Source of the DNA: Flammeovirgaceae bacterium
GTDB lineage: Bacteria; Bacteroidota; Bacteroidia; Cytophagales; Cyclobacteriaceae
Direction of reading: 5' to 3'
Assembly (NCBI GenBank): GCA_022616575.1
Contig: JAKEEN010000048.1
Span: forward strand, 1 to 6,448
DNA: 6,448 nucleotides
The notes under the pieces were generated by a model. It made no database searches and was not told where the DNA came from. It was given only the letters and a program-made list of their open reading frames with translations. Shown piece after piece: positions 6,391-6,448 of the stretch (position 1 is its first letter; the number at the start of each line of letters is the position of its first letter). The position numbers and the translations under genes were made by a program.

Positions 6391-6448
6391 GGTATCGGCG
6401 CCATCATCGGCGCCGGTATCTTCGTGCTGACCGGACGGGCCGCGGCCA
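6385..6448 (+). CDS. APC-superfamily amino-acid permease fragment (foreign)
   Basis: The frame running from about 6385 to the right edge reads LLGIGAIIGAGIFVLTGRAA. This is the first transmembrane segment of APC-superfamily cationic amino-acid transporters, with the glycine-rich unwound GIGAIIGAGIF motif that contacts the substrate backbone. Codons end almost only in G or C, unlike every other gene here, pointing to a high-GC donor such as a proteobacterium or actinobacterium. The fragment has no proper start: the only in-frame ATG nearby (6349) lies in the Bacteroidota portion and gives a non-homologous leader. The gene is truncated on the left by the junction and on the right by the window edge. 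Confidence 0.75.
   Translation, partial: MLGIGAIIGAGIFVLTGRAAA

Noticed and set aside
6388..6448. Extension of the minus-strand redoxin frame to the right edge
   Set aside because: The frame stays open but the residues (rich in Gly, Asp, Ala) are only the antisense of the permease transmembrane segment and do not resemble a redoxin.
6349..6448. Permease starting at ATG 6349
   Set aside because: The first dozen codons come from the antisense of the Bacteroidota gene and look unlike a permease N-terminus; it is a product of the junction.

Overview
The window (6448 bp) looks like a Bacteroidota chromosome, most likely Cytophagales-like. The evidence is moderate-to-low GC, AT-rich start regions without clear Shine-Dalgarno motifs, SprB-type repeats, a DUF5777-type barrel, a Bacteroidota-style YceI subgroup and a sigma/anti-sigma pair typical of the phylum. 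The genus cannot be named from the sequence. The last ~60-70 bases are about 70% GC by hand count, encode part of an amino-acid permease, and almost certainly come from a different genome.

Layout: (1) 2-535 (+), an ECF sigma factor cut by the left edge; (2) 519-1880 (+), overlapping it by 17 bases, an anti-sigma-like protein with one inner-membrane helix, a long periplasmic linker and a C-terminal beta-barrel domain; (3) 1898-2725 (+), a lipoprotein with two SprB-like repeats and a C-terminal cytochrome-c-like domain (CX4CH haem motif); (4, 5) 2732-3268 and 3271-3807 (+), tandem YceI-family paralogues; (6) 3816-4682 (+), a DUF5777-like outer-membrane barrel; (7) 4730-6118 (+), a sodium:solute symporter with a TTG start; (8) from about 6387 down to 6136 (-), the C-terminal part of a thioredoxin-fold/peroxiredoxin-like protein; (9) about 6385-6448 (+), a foreign high-GC APC-permease fragment.

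Genes 1-6 are so tightly packed (a 17-base overlap, then gaps of 17, 6, 2 and 8 bases) that they very probably form one operon. Every product after the sigma factor is predicted to be membrane-bound or exported. A plausible reading, which is inference, is an envelope-stress or envelope-redox module. In it, a regulator reaching from the cytoplasm to the outer membrane controls the sigma factor, and the sigma factor drives a haem lipoprotein, two lipid/isoprenoid-binding YceI proteins and a barrel. The symporter lies 47 bases further on and may be a separate unit. No RNA genes, CRISPR arrays or mobile elements were seen, and no gap between genes exceeds 50 bases.
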